DNA of 12,360 nucleotides. It comes from Azonexus sp. Its GTDB lineage: Bacteria; Pseudomonadota; Gammaproteobacteria; Burkholderiales; Rhodocyclaceae. Shown piece by piece: positions 8,959 to 12,360 of the stretch (the stretch's first letter is position 1; every line of letters starts with the position of its first letter). A program made the position numbers and the translations under genes. The notes beneath the pieces are model-generated. The model was given only the letters and a program-made list of their open reading frames with translations. It was not told where the DNA came from and did no database searches. The stretch spans positions 1 to 12,360 of the forward strand of contig JAITWU010000092.1 of assembly GCA_031285115.1 (NCBI GenBank), written 5' to 3'.

Positions 8959-8992
8959 AAAAAACCAGGCAGAACCCGCGCTTCATCGCGGG
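8959..8992 (-). other. Hairpin followed by a late T-run, upstream of lapA
   Basis: Read on the minus strand, the stem CCCGCG-ATGAAG-CGCGGG (8992-8975) is followed after 10 nt by six T (8964-8959). The distance is too long for a standard intrinsic terminator. It could be the remnant of one, a leader structure of lapA, or the flank of the neighbouring palindromic repeat. It lies in the 357-bp gene-free stretch 8935-9291. Confidence 0.35.
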
Positions 8993-9001
8993 CATTGGCG
9001 T

Positions 9002-9086
9002 AAAAGCCCCTCGCCCCCTCACCCTCTTTCCCTCTCCCCCCAGGGGGCGAGGGACGATCGAGCCTTGCAGGTTGTAACGTATGAGC
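9002..9086. repeat. REP-like palindromic repeat between ihfB and lapA
   Basis: Starts with AAAAGCCCCTCGCCCC, continues with CCCTCACCCTCTTT, then a hairpin with 12-nt arms (9029-9040 and 9043-9054, one mismatch, CA loop), then a tail starting ACGATCGAGCC. Compared with the copy in aroA, the left edge (AAAAGCCTCTCGCCCC at 12184), the CTCTTTCCCTC run before the hairpin, and a tail of about 32 bases (my count 22 of 32 identical from CGATC onward) are all shared. It is therefore the same element and not merely the same base composition. Confidence 0.8.
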
Positions 9087-9145
9087 TGCGTGCGACGGCC
9101 CGGAAAAATCGACTTGCATTGTCCAGTTATTGAATGGGCAGCTAT

Positions 9146-9176
9146 AAAAAAGGGCAGTGAAACGACTCACTGCCCC
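9146..9176 (-). terminator. Intrinsic terminator of the rpsA-ihfB unit
   Basis: On the minus strand a perfect 9-bp stem GGGCAGTGA / TCACTGCCC (9175-9167 and 9160-9152) with a 6-nt loop GTCGTT is followed at once by six T (9151-9146) and an AT-rich stretch. It lies 116 bp past the ihfB stop. The T-run is on one side only, so it acts for minus-strand transcription. It separates rpsA-ihfB from the lapA operon. Confidence 0.93.
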
Positions 9177-9192
9177 TGAATCTACCATATCG

Positions 9193-9286
9193 GGATTCAG
9201 GTTACAGGGTTCAGGATTCAGTTTTTCCTTGCGCCGCGAAGCGGCGGAAATCAATCTGAAACCTGTACCCTGAACCCTGAAACCTG
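9193..9286. repeat. Long imperfect inverted repeat of 'CAGGGTTCAGG' type behind ihfB
   Basis: The left arm 9198-9215 reads CAGGTTACAGGGTTCAGG. The reverse complement of 9269-9286 reads CAGGTTTCAGGGTTCAGG, identical at 17 of 18 positions. Both arms are themselves made of 6-8 base near-repeats (GGTTCAG, GGATTCAG, GGTACAG). Between them sits a separate small hairpin CGCCGC-GAA-GCGGCG (9232-9246). The right arm ends 5 bp before the ihfB stop codon at 9292. The whole could fold as a cruciform or as a long 3'-UTR stem ahead of the terminator. Confidence 0.85.
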
Positions 9287-9291
9287 TCGCA

Positions 9292-9576
9292 TCAAAGCGC
9301 CTGATCGACCCGTTCGCGCAACTCTTTGCCAGCCTTGAAGTGGGGCACCCACTTGGCGGGCACGCTGACCTTCTCCCCCGATTTGGGATTGCGGCCCGTG
9401 CGCGGTGGCCGGTAGTTGAGCGCAAAGCTGCCGAAGCCTCTGATCTCGATGCGATCACCGCGCACCAGCGCCTCGGTCATCGCATCAAGAATCATCTTGA
9501 CCGCAAAATCAGCATCTTTCGTCACCAACTGCGGGAACCTTTCCGCCAGCCGGGCGATTAGCTCGGATTTGGTCAT
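9292..9576 (-). CDS. ihfB: Integration host factor subunit beta
   Basis: DNA-bending nucleoid protein that works as a heterodimer with IhfA in replication, recombination and transcription. 94 aa, the normal size. Seen: N-terminal M-T-K-S-E-L-I helix, the core [10 protein letters not shown] at 42-51, and the beta-arm R-N-P-K-S-G at 62-67 whose Pro64 is the residue that intercalates into DNA in this family. The start at 9576 has a modest AAGGCGA site upstream. It follows rpsA after 12 bp, the classical rpsA-ihfB pairing. Confidence 0.97.
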   Translation of the reverse strand: MTKSELIARLAERFPQLVTKDADFAVKMILDAMTEALVRGDRIEIRGFGSFALNYRPPRTGRNPKSGEKVSVPAKWVPHFKAGKELRERVDQAL

Positions 9577-9588
9577 TTTGTCGCCTTG

Positions 9589-11268
<1,680 letters not shown>

Positions 11269-11349
11269 TGAGAAAAAACTTTCATGCTGCAAGTAAAACC
11301 CGCAGCGGGTTGAGGTTGCACACACCGCCGCCCGAATGGGCGGCGAAAC
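11269..11349 (-). promoter_or_regulatory. Structured rpsA leader with two hairpins
   Basis: The 81 bp between the cmk stop and the rpsA start hold two inverted repeats. The first in transcription order is a perfect 8-bp stem CGCCGCCC-ATTC-GGGCGGCG (11345-11326). The second is AACCCGC-T-GCGGGTT (11311-11297), followed by TTACTT. Downstream the sequence AAAGTTTTTTCTCA runs into the ATG without a Shine-Dalgarno element. The second hairpin plus T-rich flank could be a weak terminator or attenuator. Alternatively both may form the kind of folded leader known from E. coli rpsA, which S1 binds to repress its own synthesis. No promoter is obvious here. Confidence 0.55.
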
Positions 11350-12360
11350 TTACCGCGACGCTGTCTTGTTCGCTTCCCGATGCCACTGCAACACTTGATT
11401 GACCGCTGCTTCGATGGTCATGTCGGTGGTATCGAGCAATCTGGCGTCCGCCTCCTGCCTGAGCGGGGCAACGCTGCGCCCGGAATCGCGGGCGTCACGT
11501 TGCTGGAGATCAAGCAGAAGGCGCGGGAGGTTAGCAGAGAAACCTTTTTCGATCAACTGCTTATAACGCCGTTCGGCGCGCGCTTCGGCTGTCGCCGTGA
11601 GAAAAATCTTGAGCGCCGCCTGGGGAAAAACGACCGATCCCATATCGCGGCCATCGCCAACCAGACCGGGCGCGGCATTGAAAGCCCGCTGGCGGAACAG
11701 CAAAGCCTCGCGCACGGCAGGCAGCGCCGCGACCTGCGAGGAACCGGCGGATATTTCCTCGCTGCGAATGGCTTCATTGACCGTGACGCCTTGCAGGTAA
11801 ACATCGCCTTCTAAAAATTGGACATCGAGCTGGGCGGCAATCGCCGCCACCGCCGCCTCATTGGCCCAATCGACGCCCGCATCTCTGGCGGCCAGCGCCG
11901 TCAGGCGATAGAGCGCGCCGGAATCAAGGTAGGCGTAACCCAGCGCCGCCGCCACCCGCGCCGCCACCGTCCCCTTGCCGGAAGCCGACGGGCCGTCGAT
12001 GGCAATCACCGGCGCAGCCTGGGTGACGGCAGCAAAACGGGCGAAATAATCGGGAAAGGTCTTGGCGACACAGTTGGGATCATTGATGCGCAAGGGCGTG
12101 CCGAAAGCCGCCAGCGAAAAACACATCGCCATGCGGTGATCGTCGTAGGTATCAATGGCGGCAGAACGCAATGCGCCCCCCGCAAAAGCCTCTCGCCCCT
12201 CCGACAAAAGCCCCTCTCCCCTTGCGGGAGAGGGGTTGGGGAGAGGGGGCGCGGCATTGCCAACCGCCGCCCCCCTCTCCCTCTTTCCCTCCCCCGCAAG
12301 GGGAGAGGGACGATCACGCCGTGGCGATTGTGGGGTATGCGCATCATTCAACGCCCCCGC
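11350..12360 (-). CDS. aroA-cmk: AroA-Cmk fusion (EPSP synthase C-terminus plus cytidylate kinase), 5' part outside window
   Basis: Partial: the frame is open to the window edge. From 12351 downward, residues about 64-110 ([12 protein letters not shown] ... K-T-F-P-D-Y-F) are the end of 3-phosphoshikimate 1-carboxyvinyltransferase (shikimate pathway), with its active-site His-Arg and Lys. No stop follows. The chain passes through the linker AAVTQAAP into a complete CMP kinase: P-loop [11 protein letters not shown] at 118-128, D-S-G-A-L-Y-R at 143-149, G-D-G-R-D-M-G at 232-238 and a C-terminal helix ending TASR. Such fusions are known in betaproteobacteria. A GTG at the VIAIDG start could allow separate Cmk initiation. 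Upstream of the AroA motif the frame runs through a palindromic repeat (see the repeat at 12184-12342) encoding about 55 foreign-looking residues rich in Pro, Gly, Glu and Arg. The rest of AroA is not visible. Confidence 0.9.
   Translation of the reverse strand, partial: AGALNDAHTPQSPRRDRPSPLAGEGKRERGAAVGNAAPPLPNPSPARGEGLLSEGREAFAGGALRSAAIDTYDDHRMAMCFSLAAFGTPLRINDPNCVAKTFPDYFARFAAVTQAAPVIAIDGPSASGKGTVAARVAAALGYAYLDSGALYRLTALAARDAGVDWANEAAVAAIAAQLDVQFLEGDVYLQGVTVNEAIRSEEISAGSSQVAALPAVREALLFRQRAFNAAPGLVGDGRDMGSVVFPQAALKIFLTATAEARAERRYKQLIEKGFSANLPRLLLDLQQRDARDSGRSVAPLRQEADARLLDTTDMTIEAAVNQVLQWHREANKTASR
12184..12342. repeat. BIME-like palindromic repeat pair inserted in frame in aroA
   Basis: Left edge AAAAGCCTCTCGCCCC (12184). 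Unit A hairpin CCCCTCTCCC-CTTGC-GGGAGAGGGG (12211-12235) is followed by TT and GGGGAGAGGG, then a short spacer, then CCCCCCTCTCCC, CTCTT and the unit B hairpin (12286-12310; 9 of 10 pairs, GCAAG loop) with the tail ACGATCACGCC. The order is the same as at 3174-3285, and the edges match 9002-9086. In the aroA frame it has no stop and reads as [10 protein letters not shown] ... [10 protein letters not shown]. The outer limit near the window end is uncertain. Confidence 0.85.

Noticed and set aside
8931..9458. Minus-strand open frame of 175 codons between ihfB and lapA
   Set aside because: It runs through ihfB in another frame, the inverted repeat, the terminator and the palindromic repeat; no ribosome-binding site or family resemblance.
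11269..11325. Longer N-terminus for ribosomal protein S1 starting at 11325
   Set aside because: The extra residues are translated from the hairpin leader; family members start at M-(S)-E-S-F-A-Q-L.

Overview
The window looks like chromosomal DNA of a betaproteobacterium, probably Rhodocyclales or a near relative. This is inferred from high GC, the protein sequences and the gene order aroA-cmk / rpsA / ihfB / lapA / lapB / (ugd) / heptose kinase / hldD / cysM, which is typical of that class. No database search was possible. All eleven genes read on the minus strand, so transcription runs from high to low coordinates. I see no tRNA, rRNA, CRISPR array, transposase or phage gene.

Layout in the direction of transcription: (1) 12360-11350, the C-terminal part of an AroA-Cmk fusion, with the AroA moiety interrupted in frame by a GC-rich palindromic repeat; (2) 11349-11269, a structured leader, then rpsA (ribosomal protein S1) and ihfB (IHF beta), closed by a clear intrinsic terminator at 9176-9146; (3) 9291-8935, a 357-bp gene-free stretch holding a long inverted repeat, the terminator, a palindromic repeat and a small hairpin; (4) 8934-3326, a tightly packed run lapA-lapB-ugd-heptose kinase-hldD-cysM with overlaps or gaps of at most 9 bp; (5) 3325-3003, a 323-bp gene-free stretch filled with four palindromic repeat units; (6) 3002-3, a PolB-like 3'-5' exonuclease, ppa and nadE, the last two overlapping by one base.

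Functionally, block 4 is an envelope module. LapA and LapB tune LPS synthesis and assembly, Ugd makes UDP-glucuronate, the kinase and HldD make activated heptose for the LPS inner core, and CysM (cysteine synthesis) rides at the end. Blocks 1-2 hold housekeeping genes for aromatic amino acids, CMP phosphorylation, translation and nucleoid structure. In block 6, NadE releases pyrophosphate and Ppa destroys it, so their coupling makes metabolic sense.

The unusual points are these. A dispersed REP/BIME-like repeat family with 'CCCTCTCCC...GGGAGAGGG' hairpins has one copy translated inside aroA, just before the catalytic His-Arg segment. NadE keeps a full-length glutaminase (nitrilase) domain but has Gly-Ser where the catalytic Cys-Glu should be. 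A long inverted repeat lies directly behind ihfB, and the rpsA leader has two hairpins and no clear Shine-Dalgarno sequence.
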